Source: Verrucomicrobiota bacterium
Lineage (GTDB): Bacteria; Verrucomicrobiota; Verrucomicrobiia; Opitutales; Opitutaceae
Length of the DNA: 40,265 nucleotides
Reading direction: 5' to 3'
NCBI GenBank assembly: GCA_016871755.1
Contig: VHCJ01000027.1
Coordinates: 1-40,265 of the forward strand
The notes below the pieces were generated by a model. That model was not told the origin of the DNA. It ran no database searches and saw only the letters and a program-made list of their open reading frames with translations. A program made the translations under genes and the position numbers. This document shows positions 26,578-34,851 of this stretch, one piece after another (within the stretch, counting starts at the first letter, position 1; each line of letters opens with the position of its first letter).

Positions 26578-28119
26578 TCAGGAGGCGGGACGCGTACGGC
26601 GCAGCGCCTTGATCAGCGCCTCAACCAAGGCGTCGATCCCGGGCTTAGCCGCTTCGAAGTCCGCCCGTAAGCCCGCCGCCTTCAGGGAGGCCGTGGTCTG
26701 GGGTCCCATGCTTCCGGCGAGGGGGCGCCGCAGCCCGGCCGCCGGCTGCAGGTGCTTCGCCTGCTTCACGAACGATTCGACCGCGCTGCTGCTGGCGAAG
26801 AGCACCGCATCCGCGCCGCGCGCCCGGAAATCCTCCGCTACGGGGTCCGCCGCGAGGTCCGTCAAATCGGTCCGGTACACGGGCAGCAGGTCGACGATCG
26901 CCCGGGCCTCGTCCAAGCGCTGGACCAAGGTGTCGCGGTTGCGGTTGCCGGTCACGACGAGGATCTTCGCGCTGTCGAGGCTGCCGGTCGCAACCAGCGC
27001 GTCCGCCAGCGCCTCGGCGGTCGCCACTTCAGGCTGTAGCTCGACGCGCAGGTGCAGCGCCGCGACCTCCCGGGCGGTGGCGTCGCCGACACAGGCGATC
27101 CGGATCAGGCCAAGGCTGCGGATGTCGTCGAAAATGCGGCGGAACTCCTCAAAAAAGCAACGCACGCCGTTCGGGCTGGTGAACACGAGCCAGTCGTAGC
27201 CTCCCAACTCCGGGAGCACCTCGGCGAGATCGTGCTTCGAGACGTCCTTCGTGACGGAGATCAGCGGCAGTTCGAGCACCTCCGCGCCGAGGGACTCCAG
27301 CGTGTCACGGAGCGCGCCGGCCTGGGTGCCGGCCCGCGTGACCACGATGCGCCGGCCGAAGAGCGGCAGCCGTTCAAACCAGCGGAGCGCCTCCCTTTCC
27401 TGGGCGACGTCGCCGATGATCACGATCGCGGGAGAGGTTACCCCGGCCTCCGCCACGGCGTCGGCGAGCGCACGCACCGGCGCCGCGACGCTGCGCTGCC
27501 GGCCGAGGGACGCCCATTGGACGACGACGGCGGGAGTCTCCGGCGCGAGCCCGCCGGCCTGAAGCTCCTGCAGCACGCTGCGCAGGTGCCCCATCGCCAT
27601 GTAGATCACGAGGGTGGCATCCGGGAGCGCGCCGAAGCGCCGCCATTCCGTGGTCGGCGCTCCTTTCGCGGGGTCCTCGTGCCCGGTCAGGAAGACGAGC
27701 GAGGCGCTGGTGTTGCGGAGGGTGAGCGGGACGCCGCCGTAGGCGGCGGCAGCGAGGGCGGCGGTGACTCCAGGGACGATCGCAAAGGGGATGCCAGCGG
27801 CGGCGAGTCGGCGCGCCTCCTCCCCGCCTCTTCCGAAAACGAACGGATCGCCGCCCTTCAAGCGGACGACGCACTGTCCGGCACGTGCTTCCCGCACCAG
27901 CAGCTCCTCAATTTCTTCCTGCGGACGCGAATGGAACCCGGCCTTCTTGCCGACATAAATCCGCCGCGCTTCCGGGCGGCACGCCGTGAGCAGGCCGGGA
28001 TGCACCAGGTAGTCGTAGACCACCACGTCGCAGCGGGCGAGCAGGTCGCGCGCACGCACCGTGATCAACCCCGGATCACCGGGTCCAGCCCCGACCAGAT
28101 AAACCATTCCGGCAGCCAT
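26578..28119 (-). CDS. cobA-hemD: Fused uroporphyrinogen-III C-methyltransferase / uroporphyrinogen-III synthase
   Basis: The 513-residue fusion has an N-terminal SUMT domain (about 5-245). It contains VYLVGAGPGDPGLITVRA, VRLKGGDPFVFGRGGEEA (about 84-102), IVPGVTAALAAAAYGGVPLT and IYMAMGH. A C-terminal HemD domain (about 255-505) follows, with GRRIVVTRAGTQAGALRDTL, YDWLVFTSPNGVRCFF and LFASSSAVESFV. HemD closes the hydroxymethylbilane ring, and the methyltransferase takes uroporphyrinogen III to precorrin-2 for siroheme or cobalamin. Such fusions are common in several phyla. It follows hemC with a 13-base gap, so the two form a tetrapyrrole operon. A second ATG four codons in is an alternative start. 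Confidence 0.95.
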   Translation of the reverse strand: MAAGMVYLVGAGPGDPGLITVRARDLLARCDVVVYDYLVHPGLLTACRPEARRIYVGKKAGFHSRPQEEIEELLVREARAGQCVVRLKGGDPFVFGRGGEEARRLAAAGIPFAIVPGVTAALAAAAYGGVPLTLRNTSASLVFLTGHEDPAKGAPTTEWRRFGALPDATLVIYMAMGHLRSVLQELQAGGLAPETPAVVVQWASLGRQRSVAAPVRALADAVAEAGVTSPAIVIIGDVAQEREALRWFERLPLFGRRIVVTRAGTQAGALRDTLESLGAEVLELPLISVTKDVSKHDLAEVLPELGGYDWLVFTSPNGVRCFFEEFRRIFDDIRSLGLIRIACVGDATAREVAALHLRVELQPEVATAEALADALVATGSLDSAKILVVTGNRNRDTLVQRLDEARAIVDLLPVYRTDLTDLAADPVAEDFRARGADAVLFASSSAVESFVKQAKHLQPAAGLRRPLAGSMGPQTTASLKAAGLRADFEAAKPGIDALVEALIKALRRTRPAS

Positions 28120-28132
28120 GGGTCAGTGCCGG

Positions 28133-29032
28133 CTAGGAAGCCAGACCAAGCTCGCGCAACACGCGGGCGGCGGTGGTGTCGGGCGCCGCCACATCGTCAG
28201 CGGTCAAATCGCGGTGGTGCGCGCCAATCTGCTCATGGAAGAGATGCAGCGTAGCGTCCGTGGCGTGGACCGCGACGGCGGTGTGGCAACCGCCTCCAAG
28301 CGCGCGCTGGAAGGCGCGCTCGAGCGTCACGTGACGGAAGGTACGCTCATCGAACACCGCGCGCCAAGCCGCCCCTTCGCCGACGCGGCACTGTACGGCG
28401 ATTGCCGCCTGTCCGACCGCCGGCACCATCGCTGTGACCGCGAATGGTCGAAAATCCACATTGGGCCAGGAGGCGATCCCGAGGCGTCGCAGCCCGGCGG
28501 CCGCGAGCACCGAGGCATCCGCCACCTTGAGTTCGCCGATCTTCCGGAGCCGCGTGTCCACATTCCCCCGGATTTCCGTGAACGTGACGCCGGGGTGCAG
28601 ACGGAGAAGTTGGAGGCGTCGGCGCGGACTGCCCGTGGCCACGAGGGCGGGCACCGTGAGGCCCGACTGCACGACCAGCACATCGCGCGGATCTTCGCGC
28701 GGGAGGTAGCCCGCGATCTCGAGGCCCTCGGGCATGTCGCCCGGCAGGTCCTTGGTGCTGTGAACGGCGAGATCCGCGTCGCCGCGCAGCAGGGCCTGCT
28801 CGAGCTCCGAGGTGAAGAGACCCTTGCCGCCCTTCTTTTCCAACGACCACTCGGATTGCCGATCACCGGTCGTGACCAGCTTCAACAACTCGGTCGCGAG
28901 ACCAAGACGTTCGGCGAAGCGCGCCGCCACCTGCTCGGACTGGGTCAGGGCGAGCGGGCTCTTGCGGGTGGCGATGACGAGGGGCTTCACGCGGCGCGGC
29001 GGAAGGCGGGGCGGAGCCCGGGTGCGGCGCAC
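28133..29032 (-). CDS. hemC: Hydroxymethylbilane synthase (porphobilinogen deaminase)
   Basis: The 299-residue enzyme polymerises four porphobilinogens. It has VIATRKSPLALTQSEQVA (about 19-36), KGLFTSELEQALLRGDADLAVHSTKDLP (catalytic Asp in HSTKD), TGSPRRRLQLL and GNVDTRLRKI. The dipyrromethane-anchoring Cys lies in the C-terminal domain, LGGGCHTAVAVHA (near 247-259). The GTG at 29032 has a good AGGGGGAG about six bases upstream. An internal GTG at 28990 fits the family start more closely but has no ribosome-binding site. It sits between ilvC and cobA/hemD in a minus-strand operon; ilvC ends 28 bases upstream. Confidence 0.95.
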   Translation of the reverse strand: MRRTRAPPRLPPRRVKPLVIATRKSPLALTQSEQVAARFAERLGLATELLKLVTTGDRQSEWSLEKKGGKGLFTSELEQALLRGDADLAVHSTKDLPGDMPEGLEIAGYLPREDPRDVLVVQSGLTVPALVATGSPRRRLQLLRLHPGVTFTEIRGNVDTRLRKIGELKVADASVLAAAGLRRLGIASWPNVDFRPFAVTAMVPAVGQAAIAVQCRVGEGAAWRAVFDERTFRHVTLERAFQRALGGGCHTAVAVHATDATLHLFHEQIGAHHRDLTADDVAAPDTTAARVLRELGLAS

Positions 29033-29060
29033 ACCGGACTCCCCCTGGGAGCAGACGGGC

Positions 29061-30086
29061 TCAATACGAGGCCTGGACGCCCGTGATGTTCTTCTTGGTC
29101 ATCCAAGGCATCATGCTGCGCAGGTACGTGCCGGTCTTCTCGATCGGATGCTTCTGGCCGGCGGCGAGGAGCTTGTGGTAGTTCTTCAGGCCGCCCTTGT
29201 ACTCGTTGACCCACTCGCGGGTGAACTTCCCGGTCTGGATCTCCTTGAGGATGCGCTTCATCTCGGCCTTGGTGGCCTTGTTGATGACGCGCGGTCCCCG
29301 CGTGATGTCGCCATACTTGGCGGTCTCGGAGATGGAGAAACGCATCCCGGCGATGCCGCTCTCGTACATCAAGTCGCAGATGAGCTTCAGCTCGTGGAGA
29401 CATTCGAAGTACGCCATCTCCGGCTGGTAGCCAGCCTCGACGAGCGTTTCGAAACCGGCCTGAACGAGGGCGCTGGCGCCGCCGCAGAGCACGGCCTGCT
29501 CGCCGAAGAGATCGGTCTCGGTCTCCTCCTTGAACGTCGTCTGGAGCACGCCGGCGCGGGTGGAACCGATGCCCTTGGCCCACGCGAGGGCGGTCTGCTT
29601 GGCCTTCTTCGACTTGTTCTGGGCCACCGCGATGAGGGCGGGCATGCCCTTGCCCTCGGCGTAGAGGCGGCGGACCATGTGGCCGGGGCCCTTTGGCGCG
29701 ACCATGATGCAGTCGATGTCCTTGTGCAGCTTGATCAGGCCGAAGTGCACGCTGAGACCGTGCGAGAAGAGGAGCGTCTTGCCCTTGGCGAGGTTGGGAA
29801 GGATGTCCTGCGTGTAGACATCGGCCTGCTTCATGTCGGGCAGGCCAACCATGATGACGTCGGCGCGGCGGACGGCCTCGGCGGTGTCGAAGACCTCGAA
29901 GCCGTGCTGTTCGGCGACGGCCCGGGACTTGGAGCCGGGATACAGGCCGATGATCACCTTGCAGCCGGAATCCTTGAGATTGAGCGCATGGGCATGGCCT
30001 TGGGACCCGTAGCCGAGCACGGCGAGGGTCTTGTTCTGGAACACGCCGAGATCGGCGTCCTTGTCGGTGTAGACTTTTGCGGGCAT
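29061..30086 (-). CDS. ilvC: Ketol-acid reductoisomerase (NADP+), class I
   Basis: The 341-residue protein has the NADPH fold [19 protein letters not shown] (GxGxxG at 25-30). It also has [14 protein letters not shown]-like substrate residues (PKGPGH), the catalytic metal ligands in [17 protein letters not shown] (about 189-205) and SDTAKYG-like [10 protein letters not shown] (about 245-254). Class I length, without the plant-type duplicated domain. It converts acetolactate to dihydroxy-isovalerate in valine, leucine and isoleucine synthesis. It lies 30 bases after ilvN, so the acetolactate synthase regulatory subunit and the next enzyme are transcribed together. No ilvB is in the window. Confidence 0.97.
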   Translation of the reverse strand: MPAKVYTDKDADLGVFQNKTLAVLGYGSQGHAHALNLKDSGCKVIIGLYPGSKSRAVAEQHGFEVFDTAEAVRRADVIMVGLPDMKQADVYTQDILPNLAKGKTLLFSHGLSVHFGLIKLHKDIDCIMVAPKGPGHMVRRLYAEGKGMPALIAVAQNKSKKAKQTALAWAKGIGSTRAGVLQTTFKEETETDLFGEQAVLCGGASALVQAGFETLVEAGYQPEMAYFECLHELKLICDLMYESGIAGMRFSISETAKYGDITRGPRVINKATKAEMKRILKEIQTGKFTREWVNEYKGGLKNYHKLLAAGQKHPIEKTGTYLRSMMPWMTKKNITGVQASY

Positions 30087-30116
30087 GGTGGGAAGGAGGG
30101 GCGGTTGGAGGGAAGA

Positions 30117-30587
30117 TCAGCGGCGCATGGCGAGCTGGCCGGTGCGGGCCAGTTCAAGGATGCCGAAGGCTTCGACGAGGCGGAGGAACGCCGCCGTCTT
30201 GCCCTCATCGCCCGTGACCTCGACCACGAGCGCGTCGTGGGCCACGTTGACGACCTTGGCGCGGAAGATGTCACAAATCTGCATGATCTCGGAGCGGGTG
30301 CGCGCGTCGGCCTTCACCTTCACGAGCACCAGTTCGCGCACCACGGCCTGGCCTTCCTTGAAGTCCACCACCTCAACCACATTGACCAGCTTCCGCAGCT
30401 GCTTGGTCACCATGTCGAGCGAGGCATCGTCGCCCTTGATCACGGCGGTGATCCGCGACAAGGAGGCATCGTGGGTCGGTGCGACGTTGAGGGAGTCGAT
30501 GTTGAATCCGCGGCCCGAGAACATGCCCGAGACCCGGGCGAGAACGCCGAACTTGTTCTCGACGAGGACGGAGATCGTATGACGCAT
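30117..30587 (-). CDS. ilvN: Acetolactate synthase small (regulatory) subunit
   Basis: The 156-residue protein has the ACT domain MRHTISVLVENKFGVLARVSGMFSGRGFNIDSL, with the conserved N-F-G-V-L-ARV stretch and GRGFNIDSL, then ITAVIKGDDASLDMVTKQLRKLVNVVEVVDF. This is the valine-sensing subunit that activates the large subunit. The longer upstream frame runs through the tRNA-Val gene and is not used; the ATG at 30587 fits the family. ilvB, which usually precedes it, is not here. It lies 46 bases from tRNA-Val on the same strand. Confidence 0.96.
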   Translation of the reverse strand: MRHTISVLVENKFGVLARVSGMFSGRGFNIDSLNVAPTHDASLSRITAVIKGDDASLDMVTKQLRKLVNVVEVVDFKEGQAVVRELVLVKVKADARTRSEIMQICDIFRAKVVNVAHDALVVEVTGDEGKTAAFLRLVEAFGILELARTGQLAMRR

Positions 30588-30632
30588 GGGTGGAAAAGCC
30601 GGTGGGGGAAAAGGAGGGATCGAGGGAACCAC

Positions 30633-30709
30633 TGGTGGACGGCGAGGGACTCGAACCCCCGACACCCTCGGTGTAAGCGAGGTGCTCTAACCAACTGAGC
30701 TAGCCGTCC
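30633..30709 (-). tRNA. tRNA-Val (anticodon TAC)
   Basis: A complete 77-nt cloverleaf on the minus strand with encoded CCA. The acceptor arms GGACGGC and GCCGTCC pair perfectly. The D-arm is AGCTCAGTTGGTTAGAGC. The anticodon arm is CCTCG/CGAGG with loop CTTACAC (anticodon TAC), and the T-arm has GGTTCGAGTCC. Confidence 0.97.
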
Positions 30710-30722
30710 GGCAGGAACCGGC

Positions 30723-30752
30723 AGTAAACCCGCCCGGCGGCGCCTGAGGCAA
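30723..30752 (-). promoter_or_regulatory. Probable tRNA-Val promoter
   Basis: On the minus strand, TTGCCT (30747-30752) and TTTACT (30723-30728) are 18 bases apart, just before the tRNA-Val 5' end at 30709. It may also serve the ilvN-ilvC-hem block downstream. Confidence 0.4.
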
Positions 30753-30795
30753 GGGTTTAATCCGGCCGCCTCGCCGTCGGCGGCCGCCGGAGGGT

Positions 30796-31842
30796 CTAGC
30801 CGCGGCCCGGACCTCCCGTGACTCCGAGCAGACCCTCGCGCGCCAGCCACTCGGCGTTCTGGACCGCGTTGAGCGCGGCGCCCTTCCAAAGGTTGTCGCC
30901 ACTGACCCAGAACGACAGGCCGTTGTCGAAGGCCGTGTCAATGCGCAGACGCCCCACCCCGCACCGCACCTTCTCGGCGAAGTCCAGCGGGGTCGGATAG
31001 CGCGAGGCCTTCGGCTCGTCGACGAGTTCGGCGCCGGCGAAGGAGGCGATCGCCTCCCGCGCGGCGGCCACGCTGACCGGCCGCTCGAATTCGGCGCTGA
31101 CAGAGACGGAGTGGGCCCGGACGACTGGCACGCGCACGCAGGTCGCCGAGACCCGCAGGTCCGGCAGGCCCATGATCTTCCGGCTCTCCTGCGCCATCTT
31201 CGACTCCTCGCCAGTGTACCCGTCGCTGCCGAACGAATCGACCTGCGGGATGCAGTTGAACGCGATCTGGTACGGATAAACCTTCCGGGTCAGCGGCTCA
31301 CCGGCCACGTGGGAGCGCACCTGCTGGGCCAGTTCCTGGATGGCTTCCGCCCCGGTCCCCGAGACCGACTGGTACGTGGAAACGAAGATTCGCTTTGCCC
31401 CGAACGCGAGGTGCAGCGGCCACAGGCCCATGAGCATCACGGCGGTCGAGCAGTTCGGGTTGGCGACGATACCCGAATGGGTCCTCAGCTCCTGCGGGTT
31501 GATTTCCGGAATGACCAGCGGAACCTTCGGGTCCATGCGCAGCGCCGAACTCTTGTCGATCACGAGGCAGCCCGAGGCCACCGCGTCCGCCGCCAGTGCG
31601 CGGGTGACCGAGCCTCCCGCGGCGAAGAACGCGAGAACCACGCCCGCGAAGGCACCCGGCTTCGCCTCCTCCACCCGGAAACTGCGGTCACCGTGTGTCA
31701 CCGTCTTGCCCGCCGAGCGCGCCGAGGCAAAGAGCCGCAGCTCGCGCAGGGGAAAGTGGCGCTCGTGCAAGAGCCGGACCAGCTCTTGACCGACCGCGCC
31801 GGTGGCACCGACGATACCGACTGCATAACCAGATGACTTCAC
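30796..31842 (-). CDS. asd: Aspartate-semialdehyde dehydrogenase
   Basis: The 348-residue protein starts VKSSGYAVGIVGATGAVGQEL, a Rossmann fold with GATGAVG. It has PLVIPEINPQEL, the active-site Cys in VANPNCSTAVMLM (about 130-142), STYQSVSGTGAEAIQEL, FNCIPQVDSF and RVPVVRAHSVSVSAEF with the catalytic His. It makes aspartate semialdehyde, the entry to lysine/diaminopimelate, threonine and methionine. The start is the GTG at 31842, preceded by AAAGGGG about eight bases upstream; the frame upstream of it is a mirror of the L,D-transpeptidase gene. The two divergent starts are one base apart. Confidence 0.95.
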   Translation of the reverse strand: MKSSGYAVGIVGATGAVGQELVRLLHERHFPLRELRLFASARSAGKTVTHGDRSFRVEEAKPGAFAGVVLAFFAAGGSVTRALAADAVASGCLVIDKSSALRMDPKVPLVIPEINPQELRTHSGIVANPNCSTAVMLMGLWPLHLAFGAKRIFVSTYQSVSGTGAEAIQELAQQVRSHVAGEPLTRKVYPYQIAFNCIPQVDSFGSDGYTGEESKMAQESRKIMGLPDLRVSATCVRVPVVRAHSVSVSAEFERPVSVAAAREAIASFAGAELVDEPKASRYPTPLDFAEKVRCGVGRLRIDTAFDNGLSFWVSGDNLWKGAALNAVQNAEWLAREGLLGVTGGPGRG

Positions 31843-31843
31843 G

Positions 31844-32383
31844 ATGGAGACCCCTTTGGAACACGTAATCACAACGGGTGCCCGGCTGGGGATCAAGCCC
31901 ACAGACCGGCTGCTCGTCGTCAGCCTTTCCGCGCAGACCCTGACGCTGTTCCGGGACGGGCAGGCCGAGCGCACCTACCCCGTGTCGACCTCGCGCCGCC
32001 CTCCCTCCAACGTCCGCGACTCCCTCGGCACCCCCACGGGACTCCATGCCATTGCCGAGCGGATCGGCGGTGAGCAGCCGATCGGCATGGTTTTCCGAGG
32101 GCGCGTGCCCACCGGGCGTCACTACCGCGAGTACGTCCCGGAAGAGCGGACGACCGACGACCTCATCACCAGCCGCATCCTCTGGCTCCGCGGCCTCGAG
32201 CCGGGGCTCAACGAGGGAGGCGACGTCGACACCTTCCGGCGCTACGTCTACCTTCACGGCACCTGCCACGAAGACCGCATCGGCACGCCCGCCAGCGCCG
32301 GGTGCGTCCGCCTGCGGAACCTCGACGTGATCGATCTCCACGATCGCGTGCGCGTCGGTGACTGGGTCTGGATCGGCCCATAG
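31844..32383 (+). CDS. L,D-transpeptidase (YkuD domain)
   Basis: The 179-residue protein has the YkuD motif HGTxxxxxIGTPASAGCVRL. His is near 137 and the catalytic Cys is residue 154. Strand segments LLVVSLSAQTLTLFRDGQAERTYPVSTS (about 24-50) are typical. The family cross-links peptidoglycan through L,D bonds or attaches lipoproteins. There is no signal peptide or membrane anchor at the ATG, which is unusual for a periplasmic enzyme; many small homologues look the same. No ribosome-binding site is visible, and its ATG lies one base from the asd GTG on the other strand. The 155 bases after its stop (to 32538) hold nothing I can identify. Confidence 0.9.
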   Translation: METPLEHVITTGARLGIKPTDRLLVVSLSAQTLTLFRDGQAERTYPVSTSRRPPSNVRDSLGTPTGLHAIAERIGGEQPIGMVFRGRVPTGRHYREYVPEERTTDDLITSRILWLRGLEPGLNEGGDVDTFRRYVYLHGTCHEDRIGTPASAGCVRLRNLDVIDLHDRVRVGDWVWIGP

Positions 32384-32538
32384 CCCGGCGGCGGCTGCCG
32401 GTCTCCCGTCTCCCTCGGGTAGGAACCACGGGGCTGCGTCGACGAACCGTCCGCGCAGGGCGTTCGCGCGCGAGTCAGCCAGCCGCGCTCCGTCTCTCCC
32501 GGCGCTCGCCCCTCCGGTCGCGCACCCGGATCGGACGA

Positions 32539-34755
32539 CTAGGCCCAGCGGTTCTTCCCGAACAAGAGACGGAGGGAGTTGAGGCAGACGACGAGCGTGC
32601 TGCCCTCATGGGCTGCGACGCCGACCGCCAGAGGCACCGCGCCGAACGCGGTGGCGATGATCATCACGCCCACCACGCCCAGCGAGACCGCGAGGTTCTG
32701 CCGGATGATCCGCCGGGCCCGGACGCTCAGCCAGTACGCGGAAAGGAAGTTCTCAATGCGGTCGTGCATGAGGATGACCTCGGCCTGCTCCAGCGCCGCG
32801 TCGCTGCCCCGCGCTCCCATCGCGACGCTCACGTCGGCCGCCGCGAGCGACGGCGCGTCGTTCACGCCATCACCCACCATCGCGACCCGGGCTCCCCCGG
32901 CCCGCATGCCCTCGATCGCCGCCACCTTGTCCTCGGGGGAGAGTCCGGCCCTCACCTCGTCGACGCCGATCTCTCCCGCGACATTCTCCGCCGCGTGGCG
33001 CCGGTCACCCGTGAGCATCACGGACCGGATCCCGCGGCGGCGCAGGGCCGCCAGCACCGCCTTGGACTCGGACCGGATCTGGTCCTTGAGCAGGACGCGT
33101 CCGACGAGGTCGCGTCCGATGACCCAGACCTCGCTGAGTTCAGCCGGCGCCGGCGACAGCGTGCCGCTCCAGCCAGCGAGGGGACCGTGCTCCAGCAATT
33201 CGCGCCGCCCCAGCAGCGTGAGCGAGCCACCGAAACGGCCCCGCACGCCCTGCCCGGTGATCGAAGAAAAATCCTCCACGGCGAGTTCGCGCACGCCCTG
33301 GGCGCGCGCGTGCCGGACGATCGCCCGCGCGAGCGGATGGTGCGAGCGACTCTCGAGCGCGTTGGCCAGTTCCAGCACCTCCCGCTCCTTGCCCGGCGGA
33401 AAGCTCTCCACCGCCATCACCGCCAGTTCCCCCGTGGTCAGGGTGCCCGTCTTGTCCAACGCCACCACCGTGATGTCCGCCAACCGTTCCACCGCCGCGC
33501 CCCCGCGGAACAGCACGCCGTGCCGCGCCCCCCACGCGATCGCGGCGAGGATGGCGGACGGGATCGACAGGACCAGCGCGCACGGGCTCGCGACCACCAG
33601 CAGCGTCATCGCCCGGTAGAACGCCGAGCGCACCCCGTCCTCGTTCGCGAACGCCGGCAGTCCGAACCCGAGCCACCACACGAGGAACATCGCCGCGCTG
33701 CCGCCGAGCACCGCGTAGGTGTACGGGGTGCCGAAGCGGTCGGTCAGGCGCTCGCTCGGTGCCTTGAGTTTCTGGGCCGTCTCGATCAGCCGGATGATCC
33801 GCTGCAACGTACTCTCCGACGGCAGCCGGCTGACCTTGAAGTCCACCGCCCCCCAGAGATTCAGCGTGCCACTGTAGACGGTGTCCCCAAGGCCCTTCTC
33901 CACCGGGACCGCCTCGCCGGTCAGCGCCGATTCGTCGCTCGCGCTGCGCCCCGCCACCACGGCTCCGTCCGTCGGGAACCCCTGCCCCGGACGCACGCGG
34001 ACGCAGTCGCCGACCTGCAGGTCTTCGACCGCGCGGTCGTGCTCCACGCCCGCCGCGTCGACCACGGTCGCGCGCTTCGGCGCCGCCTTGAGCAGGGCCG
34101 ACACCTCGCGCCGCGTGCGGTCCATCGCGAACTCCTCCATCGCCCCGGAGGCCGAGAACAGGAAAAGCAGGAGCACGGCCTCGTCCCACGCCCCGATCGC
34201 CAGCGCCCCCGCCGCCACCACGAGCATCAGGAAGTGGATGTCCACCTCCTTCCGCCGCAGGTTCCCCCACGCGTCCACCGCCGCGTCGTACGCGCCGGCG
34301 AGCACCGCGAGGAGGGAGAGGAGCCGCGAGAGCCAGATCGGGCCCCAGCCGTAGTAGTCCGTGAGGAAGCCCGCCAGTCCAAGCCCGGCGCAAGCCGCCG
34401 CGAGGGTGGCGAGGAGTCGCCATTCCGACTCGGGTGCCGGGGCCTCCAGCGGTTCCCGCAAGTCCACCTCACGCCACGTCCACAGCTTGGGCGCCGTGAC
34501 GCAGGATGGGCCGGTGATTTCGGTGACCGCACCCTCCTGGCGCACCGTGAAACCTTGCGGGACCTTCGCTCGCTGGCCCAGACGATCCTCGACGGCATTC
34601 ACCGTTGCCACCAGCGACGCCTCCAGCGTGTCCAGATCCACGTCTCCCAGCGTCGCGATCGAGACGGTCCGCCGCTGGGTGTCGATGCGCAGGCCCTCGA
34701 CGCCCGGCTGGGAGCGCAGGAAGTTGGCCAGCGTGTCCGTCCACGGAAGACTCAT
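32539..34755 (-). CDS. P1B-type heavy-metal ATPase (Zn/Co/Cd-class)
   Basis: The 738-residue pump has all P-type ATPase signatures: TGEAVP (about 280), SPCALV in TM6 (near 391), DKTGT (near 433), SHHPLA (about 471) and GDGVNDAP (near 629). The end has AHEGSTLVVCLNSLRLL (near 714). SPC together with HEGS/GT points to the P1B-4 or a related zinc/cobalt/cadmium class. The N-terminal 70 residues look like a heavy-metal-associated domain (RIDTQRRTVSIATLGDVDLD), but the metal-binding CxxC is absent. It probably exports divalent metal from the cytoplasm. It is divergent from dinG by 96 bases and has no metal regulator beside it. Confidence 0.93.
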   Translation of the reverse strand: MSLPWTDTLANFLRSQPGVEGLRIDTQRRTVSIATLGDVDLDTLEASLVATVNAVEDRLGQRAKVPQGFTVRQEGAVTEITGPSCVTAPKLWTWREVDLREPLEAPAPESEWRLLATLAAACAGLGLAGFLTDYYGWGPIWLSRLLSLLAVLAGAYDAAVDAWGNLRRKEVDIHFLMLVVAAGALAIGAWDEAVLLLFLFSASGAMEEFAMDRTRREVSALLKAAPKRATVVDAAGVEHDRAVEDLQVGDCVRVRPGQGFPTDGAVVAGRSASDESALTGEAVPVEKGLGDTVYSGTLNLWGAVDFKVSRLPSESTLQRIIRLIETAQKLKAPSERLTDRFGTPYTYAVLGGSAAMFLVWWLGFGLPAFANEDGVRSAFYRAMTLLVVASPCALVLSIPSAILAAIAWGARHGVLFRGGAAVERLADITVVALDKTGTLTTGELAVMAVESFPPGKEREVLELANALESRSHHPLARAIVRHARAQGVRELAVEDFSSITGQGVRGRFGGSLTLLGRRELLEHGPLAGWSGTLSPAPAELSEVWVIGRDLVGRVLLKDQIRSESKAVLAALRRRGIRSVMLTGDRRHAAENVAGEIGVDEVRAGLSPEDKVAAIEGMRAGGARVAMVGDGVNDAPSLAAADVSVAMGARGSDAALEQAEVILMHDRIENFLSAYWLSVRARRIIRQNLAVSLGVVGVMIIATAFGAVPLAVGVAAHEGSTLVVCLNSLRLLFGKNRWA

Positions 34756-34851
34756 GCCGGCAGCGTGGGGATGGCCCCGAAAAAAGGCGACCGCAGATTG
34801 CAGTCGCCGCCACCCGCAACAGCCGTTTGCCTCGCGCGTCCGTCGTCCATC

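Noticed and set aside
32608-34851. Long plus-strand frame opposite the metal ATPase, joined to dinG
   Set aside because: It mirrors the ATPase codons, is Arg/His rich and matches nothing; only the part from 34852 is a helicase.
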